This document shows, one piece after another, positions 46,837-56,000 of a stretch of DNA of 59,406 bases (position 1 is the stretch's first letter; each line of letters starts with the position of its first letter). Source of the stretch: Lachnospiraceae bacterium (lineage in GTDB: Bacteria; Bacillota; Clostridia; Lachnospirales; Lachnospiraceae); assembly GCA_013316825.1 (NCBI GenBank), contig WSLY01000014.1, positions 1 through 59,406 on the forward strand. The letters are read 5' to 3'. Position numbers and translations under genes: made by a program. Under the pieces are notes generated by a model that was given only the letters and a program-made list of their open reading frames with translations, did not search any database and was not told the origin of the DNA.

Positions 46837-47757
46837 TTATTGCCATTTTCCGTTTTTGGCTTCCTTCGCCGCCTTTTTTGCCGCACGCTTCTCTTTTCCT
46901 CTGCTGCTCAATGCGCCGATACCTACGTAAATAGCGGCGACGCCGGTAAACAGATAGCCCATGGCAAGATTAGAATAGAACGAGCTCCACAAATCATACC
47001 TGTCCATGTAGAGACGCAAATCACCCAGTACCTCAAAGTAAGAAAAATGTCCCGGTGCATTTTTATTCAGCGCACTAAATACCTGAAAGCCGCTGATACA
47101 CCATGTTGCCGGCAGAATAATCACAAGTCCCAGAATCACGCTGATAATGCTTCCGAACCGGTCTATCTCCCCTTTGTTCATCAGTTTATAACCGCCCTGT
47201 GCCAACAGGAAAATCAGAATCGCAATCCAGCCGGAAACAAAGCCAAGACAGCCGATTCCAATCCAGATGGCGCCGCCAAGCAGCGCACCGCCAATCGCAC
47301 CGATAAGCCCCTTTACCTTGCTCACTTCTTTGATAACCGGCTGATTCCCGCTCTGCTGCCCATATGTAGTGTAACCCGTATTGTAGGTTACGTTTGTGCC
47401 ATAGCCTGTATTGGCATCATAACCGGCGCCTGCGTTATAACCGTTCTGTGGATAATTTGCATTGGCATCATAACCAGTCTGCGGATAATTTGCATTGGCG
47501 CCGTAGCCAGTCTGCGTGTAATTCGCATTGGCGCCGTAGCCAGTCTGCGTGTAATTCGCATTGGCGCCGTAGCCAGTCTGCGTGTAATTTGCATTGGTGC
47601 CGTAGCCAGTCTGCGGATAATTTGCATTGGCGCCGTAGCCAGTCTGTGTGTAATTCGTATTGGCATCATAACTCGTCTGCGCATAGCCTGCATTGGCATC
47701 ATAGCCGGAGTTGTTTGCGGTATTTTCTCCCGCGTTGTTCATATTATTGTTATCCAC
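46837..47757 (-). CDS. Membrane protein with an N-terminal Tyr/Asn/Gln-rich 11-residue repeat region
   Basis: A 306-residue protein. Residues 18-105 are eight tandem 11-residue units of the type GYGANANY(T/P)QT, followed by further Tyr/Gly/Asn-rich sequence to about residue 140. The rest has roughly four hydrophobic segments (e.g. GLIGAIGGALLGGAIWIGIG; GWIAILIFLLAQGGYKLMNK) and a basic Lys/Ala tail. The low-complexity, aromatic and Gln/Asn-rich region resembles prion-like or phase-separating segments; whether it acts that way is not shown. No known family was recognised. It is not preceded by a signal peptide. Confidence 0.8.
   Translation of the reverse strand: MDNNNMNNAGENTANNSGYDANAGYAQTSYDANTNYTQTGYGANANYPQTGYGTNANYTQTGYGANANYTQTGYGANANYTQTGYGANANYPQTGYDANANYPQNGYNAGAGYDANTGYGTNVTYNTGYTTYGQQSGNQPVIKEVSKVKGLIGAIGGALLGGAIWIGIGCLGFVSGWIAILIFLLAQGGYKLMNKGEIDRFGSIISVILGLVIILPATWCISGFQVFSALNKNAPGHFSYFEVLGDLRLYMDRYDLWSSFYSNLAMGYLFTGVAAIYVGIGALSSRGKEKRAAKKAAKEAKNGKWQ
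47443..47706 (-). repeat. Eight 33-bp tandem repeats inside the Tyr/Asn-rich gene
   Basis: Units encode GYGANANY(T/P)QT and differ at only a few bases, many of them A/C or G/T changes at the fourth and ninth codons. Such an array is likely to vary in copy number between strains. Confidence 0.85.
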
Positions 47758-47796
47758 TGTCTCTTTCTCCTCTCACAGTCAATTTATAATAGATGC

Positions 47797-47816
47797 TTGC
47801 GAAACTCTTATTTGCC
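47797..47816. repeat. Dispersed repeat, copy 2
   Basis: Same 20 bases as 37954-37973. Here it lies between the DUF1905-like/C39-like gene stop and the ribosome site of the Tyr/Asn-rich gene, in the same orientation relative to minus-strand transcription. Confidence 0.7.
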
Positions 47817-47840
47817 AGTCCCATCAGATAATCTCCAGCC

Positions 47841-48509
47841 CTAACATATGATTTCCAGATAGCCCAAAAGCTTGCTCATATCGTACTCTTCCATAACGCC
47901 AAGGTTCGGATCATAAAATTTGCCGTCGTAGCCCACCAGATAATGACAGAAACGTCCCATTCTCTCCATCATAATACAGCATTTGGGAAGCACACAGTCC
48001 GCCCCTTCCGTGTATGTGATGATATCCTTATGGTCTATACCGTAATAGTTGAGCGCCGAAATCACACGCCCCATGGTGCCCTGCCATTCTCTGCAGTCCA
48101 TCACGCGAATCACATCCGCAATGGTTACGCCCGCTAACATAGCCACACAGGTCTGCCCGCAAAGACCGTCCGCCTGCTGGATAATGATATCGATTCCGTC
48201 AATTTTACGAATCGGATTTTCAAAGCTGTAGGGGCTGTTCTGATCCATCTTAATCAGACTGCCCGTCACATGGAGCAGAATTTTATGAGATTGGCTCAAG
48301 TCTACCTGAATGGCGTCCTCATCCTCCACATGAATCTCATAATTGCCCTTCTCCTTCGGAATCAGCTCGCAGTCAATAATTTTGTTGTCAAGCACCATAT
48401 CCGCCTGAATGACTTCCCTCTGTTTGCAGACCTCCCACACATTAAAGGGAATCTGAATCATGTAACCCTTTTCCTTTTTTTCAATTTTCGCATTGAAAAA
48501 ATACCTCAT
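47841..48509 (-). CDS. DUF1905-like domain fused to a C39-like cysteine peptidase
   Basis: A 222-residue protein from ATG 48509. Residues 1-65 (MRYFFNAKIEKKEKGYMIQI, then PFNVWEVCKQREVIQADMVL) resemble the DUF1905 beta-barrel. Residues 105-222 form a papain-like C39-type peptidase: oxyanion Gln111, Cys117 in LCGQTCVAML, His189 in RFCHYLVG and Asp200 in FYDPNLG. It has no ABC transporter domain and no signal peptide, so it is not a bacteriocin exporter. The pairing with the Tyr/Asn-rich membrane protein downstream suggests a possible substrate or partner, which is speculation. Confidence 0.72.
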   Translation of the reverse strand: MRYFFNAKIEKKEKGYMIQIPFNVWEVCKQREVIQADMVLDNKIIDCELIPKEKGNYEIHVEDEDAIQVDLSQSHKILLHVTGSLIKMDQNSPYSFENPIRKIDGIDIIIQQADGLCGQTCVAMLAGVTIADVIRVMDCREWQGTMGRVISALNYYGIDHKDIITYTEGADCVLPKCCIMMERMGRFCHYLVGYDGKFYDPNLGVMEEYDMSKLLGYLEIIC

Positions 48510-48665
48510 AATTAGATAACCGCCTTTCCTGCGCCCCGTTTTCAAACGCGGCGTTTCTATAGTTTGTAATCAAATTTTAACAAAAAATACCGTCGTTGCA
48601 AACATTTTTCTCACATTTATTATGAAGTTTCTCAAAAAAAACATACTGTCAAAAAATTATCAAAC

Positions 48666-49514
48666 TCACTTCCCTTTTCTGGCCTGTGAGGGAGGAAATC
48701 CATAGCGCTTTTTAAACAATTTACTGAAATGATAAACGTCGTCATACCCTACCTGCGCCGCCACCTCCTGCACGCTTTCCGCAAGACCGGACTCCAAAAG
48801 CTCTTTTGCGCGTTCAAGCCTGATATTAATCAGATAATGAATCGGGGTATCCCCGATTTCGCTTTTAAAAATACGCGAAATATAAAACGGGCTCAAATAC
48901 ATGTTTTCCGCAATGCCGTCCAGTGAAATTTTCTCCGCATAATGGTCCTCAAAATACTGAATAACCTGCTCCACCACATATTTTCTGCCAAAGGATTCAA
49001 ACGCCCGCCCCCTCTTTATCTCAACCGGCTCCGTCTGCTGCCTGACAATCAAAAGAAGCATCTGCATTAGGTACGCCTTCATCATAAAGTACCTGCCCTG
49101 CCAGCAGACAGCGTTTTCCGCCTCCATGGACGCGCAGATTCGGGCAAGCTTCTGCCTGAATTCGCCCGTCGTATGAAGCACCGGCCCCGCCTCGGGAATT
49201 GGCAGCGCATTTTGCGGCATACCATTCAGCCGGATATCCGAAGCCGCCACAAAAAACTCCGTGGCCGGATTTTCCGGATGCACCGCCAGCCCCTGATGCA
49301 GCGTGTGGGGATTGATAAGCAGCAAATCCCCCTCCCGCACATCATAAAATTTCCCTTCAATCCGGTATTTGCCGCTTCCCGACATAATAAAGGCAATTTC
49401 CAGAAAATCATGGGAATGGTATGATTTCTCGTCCTGTGTCCGCCTGCCCTTCCATGTAAAGAGAAACGTAGGATTCAATTCTTCTATCAATAAGTCCGTA
49501 TTTTTTTCCGTCAT
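48666..49514 (-). CDS. AraC family transcriptional regulator with cupin domain
   Basis: A 282-residue regulator from ATG 49514 (GGGAG five bases upstream). The N-terminal cupin (YHSHDFLEIAFIMSGSGKYR, then FYDVREGDLLLINPHTLHQG) should bind a small ligand. The C-terminal AraC domain has two helix-turn-helices: SLDGIAENMYLSPFYISRIF and VQEVAAQVGYDDVYHFSKLF followed by GFPPSQARK. The target is unknown; it is flanked by the C39-like gene and an unknown membrane protein. Confidence 0.92.
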   Translation of the reverse strand: MTEKNTDLLIEELNPTFLFTWKGRRTQDEKSYHSHDFLEIAFIMSGSGKYRIEGKFYDVREGDLLLINPHTLHQGLAVHPENPATEFFVAASDIRLNGMPQNALPIPEAGPVLHTTGEFRQKLARICASMEAENAVCWQGRYFMMKAYLMQMLLLIVRQQTEPVEIKRGRAFESFGRKYVVEQVIQYFEDHYAEKISLDGIAENMYLSPFYISRIFKSEIGDTPIHYLINIRLERAKELLESGLAESVQEVAAQVGYDDVYHFSKLFKKRYGFPPSQARKGK

Positions 49515-49590
49515 ATCTACTCCCACTTCCATACTGCATTACATCATTCCCACCAAGCTGTCCCAGATACCCTTTTTCATTTGTAAATAG

Positions 49591-50214
49591 TTAATAATAC
49601 GCATACCGTGAGGCAATCATCAGATATCCCAGCAGTCCCATAACGGAAAGCAGCAGTCCGACATAGCAAAGGACTTTTGCCGCTGCCGCCAGCCCTGTCC
49701 TGCCGGCTATTTTCCCCCGACGCGCACAGCCTGCCCCCGTCACGCATAAAGGCAGTCCCAAAAACGGAAGCAAAAAACCGAACAAAACGCTGCACAGCCC
49801 CATGGCAAACGCTTTATTTGCATATTTGCTGTTATCCACGGTCAAAACAGGAACGGGCTGCCCGATAGCAGGAGGCACAATCTCCTGCCGCATAAGGTCA
49901 AAAAGCTGTTCCAGCTCCAGCAGAAAGGGCTCCTTACGCGCGCCATACTCAAGTCCCGTCTCCATCTCCAAAGAACGCCTTGCCGCGCCTATGATGCCGC
50001 CTCCCGATATCCATGCCTCCACATGCAGCGTACAGCCGTCATAATACCATTTCAGATACTGATACCCCTCAATCACCGCATCTCCCGCCCGATATACCGG
50101 CTCCTTTTTCCATTTAGACAATGTAAAGCTGTTTTTATAAAGAAAATCATTCATCATAAAAACCACAAAATCTGTGGGTTTATATAATACCACATCCTGC
50201 ATATACCGTGCCAT
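49591..50214 (-). CDS. Unknown two-domain membrane protein
   Basis: A 207-residue protein from ATG 50214 (GGAGG six bases upstream). The first 120 residues form a soluble alpha/beta region (DVVLYKPTDFVVFMMNDFLY, then EGYQYLKWYYDGCTLHVEAW and MRQEIVPPAIGQPVP). The C-terminal part has two membrane helices (MGLCSVLFGFLLPFLGLPLC and VLCYVGLLLSVMGLLGYLMI). I do not recognise the family. It is divergent from the ABC exporter genes, and 76 bases separate it from the AraC gene on the same strand. Confidence 0.7.
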   Translation of the reverse strand: MARYMQDVVLYKPTDFVVFMMNDFLYKNSFTLSKWKKEPVYRAGDAVIEGYQYLKWYYDGCTLHVEAWISGGGIIGAARRSLEMETGLEYGARKEPFLLELEQLFDLMRQEIVPPAIGQPVPVLTVDNSKYANKAFAMGLCSVLFGFLLPFLGLPLCVTGAGCARRGKIAGRTGLAAAAKVLCYVGLLLSVMGLLGYLMIASRYAYY

Positions 50215-50370
50215 TCCCCGCCTCCTTACATTTCTCCTACAGCATATCACAGTTTTCTCTCTTTTTCCATAGCTGTGCAAAAAGATACATGGAAGCTACA
50301 AGATACTACATTTTATTTTAAGTTACAACTGTTAGTATAAGGAATTACAAGAACATTTTAGGAGGCTATT

Positions 50371-52107
50371 ATGACCGCGATAAAATGGTTTTTATCTTTT
50401 CTCAAAAAATACCGGAAAAACATTATATGCGGGCTTTTTCTCACCGTCCTGATTACTGCCCTTAATATTGTAAATCCCCATATTTCAGGGCTTATTGTGG
50501 ACGAAGTAATAGAAAACGGCCGCCACGGACTGCTGCTGCCGCTTATCGGCTGTATGCTTGGCGTTATCATTGTCAAGAGCGGTATGCGTTTTCTCTACCA
50601 GCTTATTTTTGAGACTGCATCCCAGGGACTGCTCTACGACATGCGGGACAAAGTATACCGCAAGCTTCTGCAGGAAGACTTCCATTTTTACAACAAAAAG
50701 CGGACCGGAGACTTGATGAGCCGTCAGACAGGCGATATGGACGCCATCAGGCACTTTGTCGCTTACGTTATCTACAATGTGGCCGAAAATGTGCTGATGT
50801 TTTTTACTGCCCTTACCATGATATTTACCGTGAATGTAAAGCTTGCCCTGTGCATGTTAATCGTGCTGCCCTTTACGGCACTTGCCACCTTTATGCAGTC
50901 CAAGGAGGTAAAGCCTGCCTTCCAGAGGAACCGAAACTGCTTTTCTTCCTTAAATGCCTTTGTGCAGGAAAACGTCAGCGGCAACCGCGTGGTACGCGCC
51001 TTCTCCAAGGAGGACTATGAAATCGGCAAGTTCAACAAAGAGAACGATGCCTTCCGCGCTTCCCAGATAGCCGCCTCCCGTGTCTGGATGAAGTATGTGC
51101 CCTTGTTTGAAATACTTGCCTATGCGCTGAACATTATCCTGATGCTCTATGGCGGCTACATGGTAATCACCGACGAGCTTTCCTTAGGACAGCTTGTAAC
51201 CATAAACGGCTACCTCTGGATGCTGAACAATCCCCTGCGCATGGCGGGCTGGCTCGTCAATGATATCGGCAACTTTATTACTTCGGTGGAAAAAATTTAC
51301 GCCACCTATACGGAGGAGCCGAACGTGCGGACGCCGGAATGCGGCATTGTCAAAAAGCTGAAGGGTGAAATTGTATTTCAAAATGTTTCCTACCGCGCCG
51401 ATGACGAGGACATTGTGATGGATATCAATTTTAAGGCGGCGCCCGGACAAACCGTGGGTATTATCGGCTCCACCGGCTCCGGCAAATCCACCATTATGAA
51501 CCTGCTCTGCCGCTTTTACGACACCACCTCGGGACAGGTGCTGGTGGACGGCACAAATGTGCGCGATATGGACCTTTACAATCTGCGGGACAACATCGGC
51601 ATGGCAATGCAGGATGTCTTCCTTTTTTCCGATACCATAGAGGGCAATATCGCCTACGGGCGTCCTGACTGCTCTTTTGACGAGGTCAAAAAAGCTGCTA
51701 TTATGGCGGATGCCAACCATTTTATCCAGAATATGCCGGAAGGCTATGATACCATCGTAGGGGAACGGGGCGTCGGTCTTTCCGGCGGACAAAAGCAGCG
51801 GATTTCCCTTGCGCGCGCGCTTTTAAAAAAGCCGTCCATTTTGATTTTGGACGATACCACCTCCGCTGTGGATATGGAAACGGAGAGCTATATCCAGAAA
51901 CAGCTCAAAACCATCGGAGCGGACTGTACGGTTTTTGTCATTGCCTACCGTATCTCTTCCATAAAAGATGCCGATTTGATTCTTGTCATGGATAAGGGAC
52001 GGATTATTGAACAGGGAACCCACGAAACCCTGCTTGCAAAGGACGGATATTACGCCGCTGCTTTCCGCAGCCAGTACGGGGAAATTCCCGCAGAAGCGCT
52101 TGTCTGA
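50371..52107 (+). CDS. ABC exporter half-transporter, degenerate ATP site
   Basis: A 578-residue ABC exporter with six membrane helices (1-310) and an ATPase domain. Walker A is GSTGSGKST, the signature LSGGQ starts at Leu470, and Walker B ends ILILDD with Asp495 in place of the usual Glu; the H-loop His is Tyr526 (IAYRISS). These changes make one of its two composite sites weak, as in heterodimeric exporters. It overlaps none but lies 18 bases before its partner gene. The heterodimer probably exports drugs, lipids or peptides. Confidence 0.95.
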   Translation: MTAIKWFLSFLKKYRKNIICGLFLTVLITALNIVNPHISGLIVDEVIENGRHGLLLPLIGCMLGVIIVKSGMRFLYQLIFETASQGLLYDMRDKVYRKLLQEDFHFYNKKRTGDLMSRQTGDMDAIRHFVAYVIYNVAENVLMFFTALTMIFTVNVKLALCMLIVLPFTALATFMQSKEVKPAFQRNRNCFSSLNAFVQENVSGNRVVRAFSKEDYEIGKFNKENDAFRASQIAASRVWMKYVPLFEILAYALNIILMLYGGYMVITDELSLGQLVTINGYLWMLNNPLRMAGWLVNDIGNFITSVEKIYATYTEEPNVRTPECGIVKKLKGEIVFQNVSYRADDEDIVMDINFKAAPGQTVGIIGSTGSGKSTIMNLLCRFYDTTSGQVLVDGTNVRDMDLYNLRDNIGMAMQDVFLFSDTIEGNIAYGRPDCSFDEVKKAAIMADANHFIQNMPEGYDTIVGERGVGLSGGQKQRISLARALLKKPSILILDDTTSAVDMETESYIQKQLKTIGADCTVFVIAYRISSIKDADLILVMDKGRIIEQGTHETLLAKDGYYAAAFRSQYGEIPAEALV

Positions 52108-52125
52108 AGGAAGGAGAAAACTGAC

Positions 52126-53922
52126 ATGGCACGTAACAGATATGACGTAGATGAAGTATTAGAAGACAGCTTTGATATCAGTCAGTTGAAGCGTCTCGCC
52201 GGATACATAAAACCCTATAAAAAACAGATGACACTTGTAATTGTCCTGATGCTCTCCGCTTCGGCGCTTACTATGCTGATACCGATTTTCTTTCAGCGCA
52301 TCATGGACTTTTCCATCCCCGAAAAGGATATGAACTCCGTATTTTTGTACTGTGGACTGACTTTTTTGATTGCCCTGTACTCCGCATTTTCGCTTCGCAC
52401 CAAGATTAAACACATGAGCGTCATTGGGCAGAATATCGTCCACGATTTACGCGCCGATATTTTCTGCCACCTGCAGAAGCTGCCCTTTTCCTACTATGAC
52501 GACAGACCCCATGGAAAAATACAGGTGCGGGTGGTAAATTATGTAAACAGCCTCAGTGATTTACTGAGCAACGGCATTGTCAACACCTTTACCGATCTGT
52601 GCAACCTTATTTTTATCCTGATTTTCATGTTTATCGAGGACGTGAGGCTCACCCTTATCTGCCTCTGCGGGCTTCCCTTGCTTGCTGCCGTCATCGTGTT
52701 CATCAAAAGAAGGCAGCGTCGCGCCTGGCAGATACAGAGCAATAAGCAGTCCAACCTAAACGCCTATATCGCCGAAAGCATAAACGGCATCCGCGTTACC
52801 CAGTCTTTTGTGCGGGAGCAGGAAAATACGGGCATCTTCAACCGCTTAAGCGGCAATTACCGCTCGGCGTGGATGCGGGCGGTCAAGTTCAACTTCGTTT
52901 TGTGGCCCAGCATAGACATCATATCTACTTTGACGATTTCCTTTGTCTATGTCCTCGGCATACGCTGGATCCTCGCACCCTCCTCCACCCTGACGACGGG
53001 CGTACTGATTGCCTTCACCGCCTACATCAGCCGGTTCTGGCAGCCCATCAATACCCTTGCCGGCTTTTACAACTCCCTGCTCACTGCGATTTCCTATCTG
53101 GAACGTATCTTTGAGACCATTGATGAGCCTGTGCTGGTAAAGGATGCGCCAAATGCCGCTCTTATGCCGCCCATTAAAGGAGAAGTCCGGTTTGAAAATG
53201 TATCCTTCAGCTATGAGGAGGGACATAAAATACTGGACTCCATCAATTTTACCGCCAGAGAGGGCGAAACCTTCGCCATCGTAGGACCTACCGGCGCCGG
53301 TAAGACAACGATTGTCAATCTGATAAGCCGTTTTTACAATGTGGATTCAGGACGGATTCTTATAGACGGAACAGATATTGCAGGCGTGACACTGCACTCC
53401 CTGCGTACACAGATGGGTATTATGATGCAGGATTCCTTTATCTTTGCCGGCACCATTATGGACAATATTCGCTACGGCAACATGGAAGCCACCGACGAAG
53501 AAGTCATCACGGCTGCCAAAACCGTCTGCGCCCATGATTTCATTATGGAAATGGAAAACGGGTACTACACGGAAGTCAACGAAAGGGGAACCAGACTTTC
53601 CGCCGGACAGCGGCAGCTTATCTCCTTTGCCAGAGCGCTCCTCGCAAGTCCCCGCATCCTGATTCTGGACGAAGCGACCTCCAGCATCGACACGGAGACG
53701 GAGCTCCTTTTACAGAAGGGCCTAAACCGCCTGCTTGAGGGGCGCACCTCCTTTATCATCGCCCACAGGCTCTCCACCATCAAGAGTGCAGATTGCATTA
53801 TGTACGTGGACAGAGGCGCTATTTTAGAAAAAGGAAATCATGAAGAACTCATGAGACAGAAAGGCGAATATTATCGGTTATATATGTCCCAATATGACTT
53901 TCTGTCCCCTGCCAAAGCTTAA
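52126..53922 (+). CDS. ABC exporter half-transporter, catalytically complete partner
   Basis: A 598-residue ABC exporter. Walker A is GPTGAGKTT, Walker B ends ILILDEATSS with Glu516 intact, and the H-loop has His547 (IIAHRLSTI). Its signature is LSAGQ (starting Leu491) rather than LSGGQ. With the upstream partner it forms an asymmetric pair: one composite site is good (this Walker Glu/His with the partner LSGGQ) and the other degenerate. The start follows 18 bases after the first gene, so the two are cotranscribed. Confidence 0.95.
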   Translation: MARNRYDVDEVLEDSFDISQLKRLAGYIKPYKKQMTLVIVLMLSASALTMLIPIFFQRIMDFSIPEKDMNSVFLYCGLTFLIALYSAFSLRTKIKHMSVIGQNIVHDLRADIFCHLQKLPFSYYDDRPHGKIQVRVVNYVNSLSDLLSNGIVNTFTDLCNLIFILIFMFIEDVRLTLICLCGLPLLAAVIVFIKRRQRRAWQIQSNKQSNLNAYIAESINGIRVTQSFVREQENTGIFNRLSGNYRSAWMRAVKFNFVLWPSIDIISTLTISFVYVLGIRWILAPSSTLTTGVLIAFTAYISRFWQPINTLAGFYNSLLTAISYLERIFETIDEPVLVKDAPNAALMPPIKGEVRFENVSFSYEEGHKILDSINFTAREGETFAIVGPTGAGKTTIVNLISRFYNVDSGRILIDGTDIAGVTLHSLRTQMGIMMQDSFIFAGTIMDNIRYGNMEATDEEVITAAKTVCAHDFIMEMENGYYTEVNERGTRLSAGQRQLISFARALLASPRILILDEATSSIDTETELLLQKGLNRLLEGRTSFIIAHRLSTIKSADCIMYVDRGAILEKGNHEELMRQKGEYYRLYMSQYDFLSPAKA

Positions 53923-53946
53923 GAAGACATTTTTGTTTCTGTTCCC

Positions 53947-54369
53947 TTAAACGAGCAGCTTTCGCATCCAGATATGCGGACAGTGTTCATCAAAGAAAAT
54001 ATCGCCGAACGCCGTATAACCCTGTTTCTCATAGAAGCCGGAGGCAAGCGTCTGCGCCGCTAAAAGCACTCGCGTTCCGCCGGCTTCTTTTATTCTCTTT
54101 TCCGCTTCCTGTATCAGATGCATGCCAAGCCCTTTTCCCCGAAATTCCTTTACGACGGCAATCCGCCCCAGAATATAAGCCCCTTCTTCCTCAAAAGGAT
54201 AAAAACGGCAGGTTGCAGCCGATATGGTATTATAGTAGAGCACAAGATGCGTCGCCGTATAATCCATATCATCAAATTCATCTAAAAAACCCTGTTCTTT
54301 TACAAATACATTTTCACGAATACGCATTGCCGGTACCGGCAGATAGCGATAGCTTTTTATCTCTTCCAT
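53947..54369 (-). CDS. GNAT acetyltransferase, YitI/ElaA-like
   Basis: A 140-residue GNAT: KEQGFLDEFDDMDYTATHLV, then GRIAVVKEFRGKGLGMHLIQ with the acetyl-CoA loop, and LASGFYEKQGYTAFGDIFFD with C-terminal PHIWM. The short length and FVKEQGF...DE.D opening match the ElaA-like group. The acceptor is unknown. It is convergent with the ABC pair and separated from the NSS transporter gene by 16 bases. Confidence 0.87.
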   Translation of the reverse strand: MEEIKSYRYLPVPAMRIRENVFVKEQGFLDEFDDMDYTATHLVLYYNTISAATCRFYPFEEEGAYILGRIAVVKEFRGKGLGMHLIQEAEKRIKEAGGTRVLLAAQTLASGFYEKQGYTAFGDIFFDEHCPHIWMRKLLV

Positions 54370-54385
54370 TACAGCGCCTCCTCCT

Positions 54386-55792
54386 TTAAATGGCCTGCAG
54401 CACTCCCAATGACTTCAACAACAGTATCACCAGCAGCACCGGCGCAATATAGCGTATCATAACCTCATAAAGCTTCTTTCTGCCAAATTTGCAGCCTGAT
54501 TTTTCCATTTCTTCAATCACTGTCTTCGGTTTGACAATCCACCCTATCAATATGCATGTCCCAATCGCCACCAAGGGCATCAGGCAGTTGTTGCTGATAT
54601 AATCCATAATGTCCAGAATTGTGGCATGGGCACCGTTTGGCAGCACAACGTCAAAATGCAGCTTATTGTAGCCGAAGCAAACCAGAATTCCTCCACTTAA
54701 GGCAATGACTGTCTCCAAAAAAGCCGCTTTCAGACGTGAGATATGGAACTTGTCCATAAAACTGGAAACCACTGCTTCCATCACAGATACGGCGCTTGTC
54801 AGCGCCGCAAACAGCACCATGGCAAAAAACAGACAGCCGACCAGATTTCCAACCCTGCCCATCGAATCAAATACTTTGGGGAGGGATTCAAACATCAGGC
54901 TGGGTCCTGACGAAGCCATTCCTTCCTTTCCCATAAAGGTATACACTGCAGGAATAATCATGACGCCTGCCAAAAATGCAACCAGCGTGTCAAAAATCTC
55001 TATCCGGCTGATGGATTTTACCAGATTGGCGTCATCCTTCACATAGGAGCCGTATGCAACCATAATACCCATGGCAACGCTGAGACTGAAGAACAGTTGC
55101 CCCATGGCGTCTAACAGCACCGTGAAAAATCCTTTTACCGTCATGCCCTCCAGATTGGGAACAACGTAAATCCAAAAGCCCTCCATACCCGTCCTCGCCG
55201 CACCTGCTTCATCCTGATGGCGGATGGTAAGGGAAAACACGGCAATCCCGACTACCAGCAAAAGCAAAAGCGGCATAAGTACCTTTGAGGAGGACTCAAT
55301 GCCTTTGTTGACTCCCCTGAAAACCACAAACGCTACCACAAACAAAAAAATTACCATAAAGAAAATCGGCTGCACTTCCCCCGTAATATATTGCGAAAAA
55401 TATCCGTCAGCCGCTGCAAGCCTGCCCTCCCCTGTCAGATAGGCAAAAAAGTATTTGACTACCCAGCCGCCTATCACACAGTAATAAGGCATGATAATAA
55501 TCGGCACAAGGCAGGCAAGTATACCCAAAAATCCCCAGCCCCGCTTCAGCCTGCCGTACGCAGTCAGAGGGCTCTGCCTTGTCTTTCTCCCGATTGCTAT
55601 CTCCGTGGTAAGCAGGGCAAAGCCAAAGGTCAGCGCCAGCACCAGATAAATAGCCAGATACAGCCCGCCGCCGTCCTTCGCTGCAAAATAGGGAAACCGC
55701 CAAATATTTCCCAATCCCACTGCGCTTCCTGCCGCTGTCAGCACAAAGCCAAGGGAACCTGAAAATGCATTTCTGTTCTTCTCTTTTTTCAT
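54386..55792 (-). CDS. Sodium-dependent transporter, SNF/NSS family
   Basis: A 468-residue polytopic protein with about twelve membrane segments. GSAVGLGNIWRFPYFAAKDG in the first helix is the family signature, where Na+ and substrate bind. NSS members cotransport amino acids, especially tryptophan and tyrosine, or small amines with Na+. The substrate is not predictable. A GGGGGG-ATT-CCCCCC hairpin lies just upstream of the ATG and no usual ribosome site is visible. Confidence 0.92.
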   Translation of the reverse strand: MKKEKNRNAFSGSLGFVLTAAGSAVGLGNIWRFPYFAAKDGGGLYLAIYLVLALTFGFALLTTEIAIGRKTRQSPLTAYGRLKRGWGFLGILACLVPIIIMPYYCVIGGWVVKYFFAYLTGEGRLAAADGYFSQYITGEVQPIFFMVIFLFVVAFVVFRGVNKGIESSSKVLMPLLLLLVVGIAVFSLTIRHQDEAGAARTGMEGFWIYVVPNLEGMTVKGFFTVLLDAMGQLFFSLSVAMGIMVAYGSYVKDDANLVKSISRIEIFDTLVAFLAGVMIIPAVYTFMGKEGMASSGPSLMFESLPKVFDSMGRVGNLVGCLFFAMVLFAALTSAVSVMEAVVSSFMDKFHISRLKAAFLETVIALSGGILVCFGYNKLHFDVVLPNGAHATILDIMDYISNNCLMPLVAIGTCILIGWIVKPKTVIEEMEKSGCKFGRKKLYEVMIRYIAPVLLVILLLKSLGVLQAI

Positions 55793-55801
55793 TTTTCTTT
55801 C

Positions 55802-55816
55802 GGGGGGATTCCCCCC
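55802..55816 (-). promoter_or_regulatory. G/C hairpin directly upstream of the NSS transporter start
   Basis: GGGGGG (55802-55807), ATT, CCCCCC (55811-55816) form a compact stem nine bases before the ATG region. In the transcript the G-rich arm may mask or replace a ribosome site. Confidence 0.4.
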
Positions 55817-55853
55817 TTCCCTTTCGTTTTCCTTTATCTCCCCGTAAACTCTA

Positions 55854-55881
55854 TTGACAAAAATACAGCCTTTGATAGAAT
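55854..55881 (+). promoter_or_regulatory. Promoter of azlCD
   Basis: TTGACA (55854-55859), 16 bases, TAGAAT (55876-55881), about 120 bases before the azlC ATG. The leader between contains no structure recognised. Confidence 0.6.
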
Positions 55882-56000
55882 ACTACTTAATATCAGAGTA
55901 CTATTAAACAAACGTCCTGTCAACCAAAGGATATTCCAAAAGCGTTTACCGCTCTTCCCGCAAAGGCCGAAACACTCTTTCTGCAAAGGTTAAAACAACT

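Noticed and set aside
46840..47844. 334-codon frame opposite the Tyr/Asn-rich repeat gene
   Set aside because: The repeat DNA is open on several frames; the chosen strand has a ribosome site, membrane helices and a basic tail.
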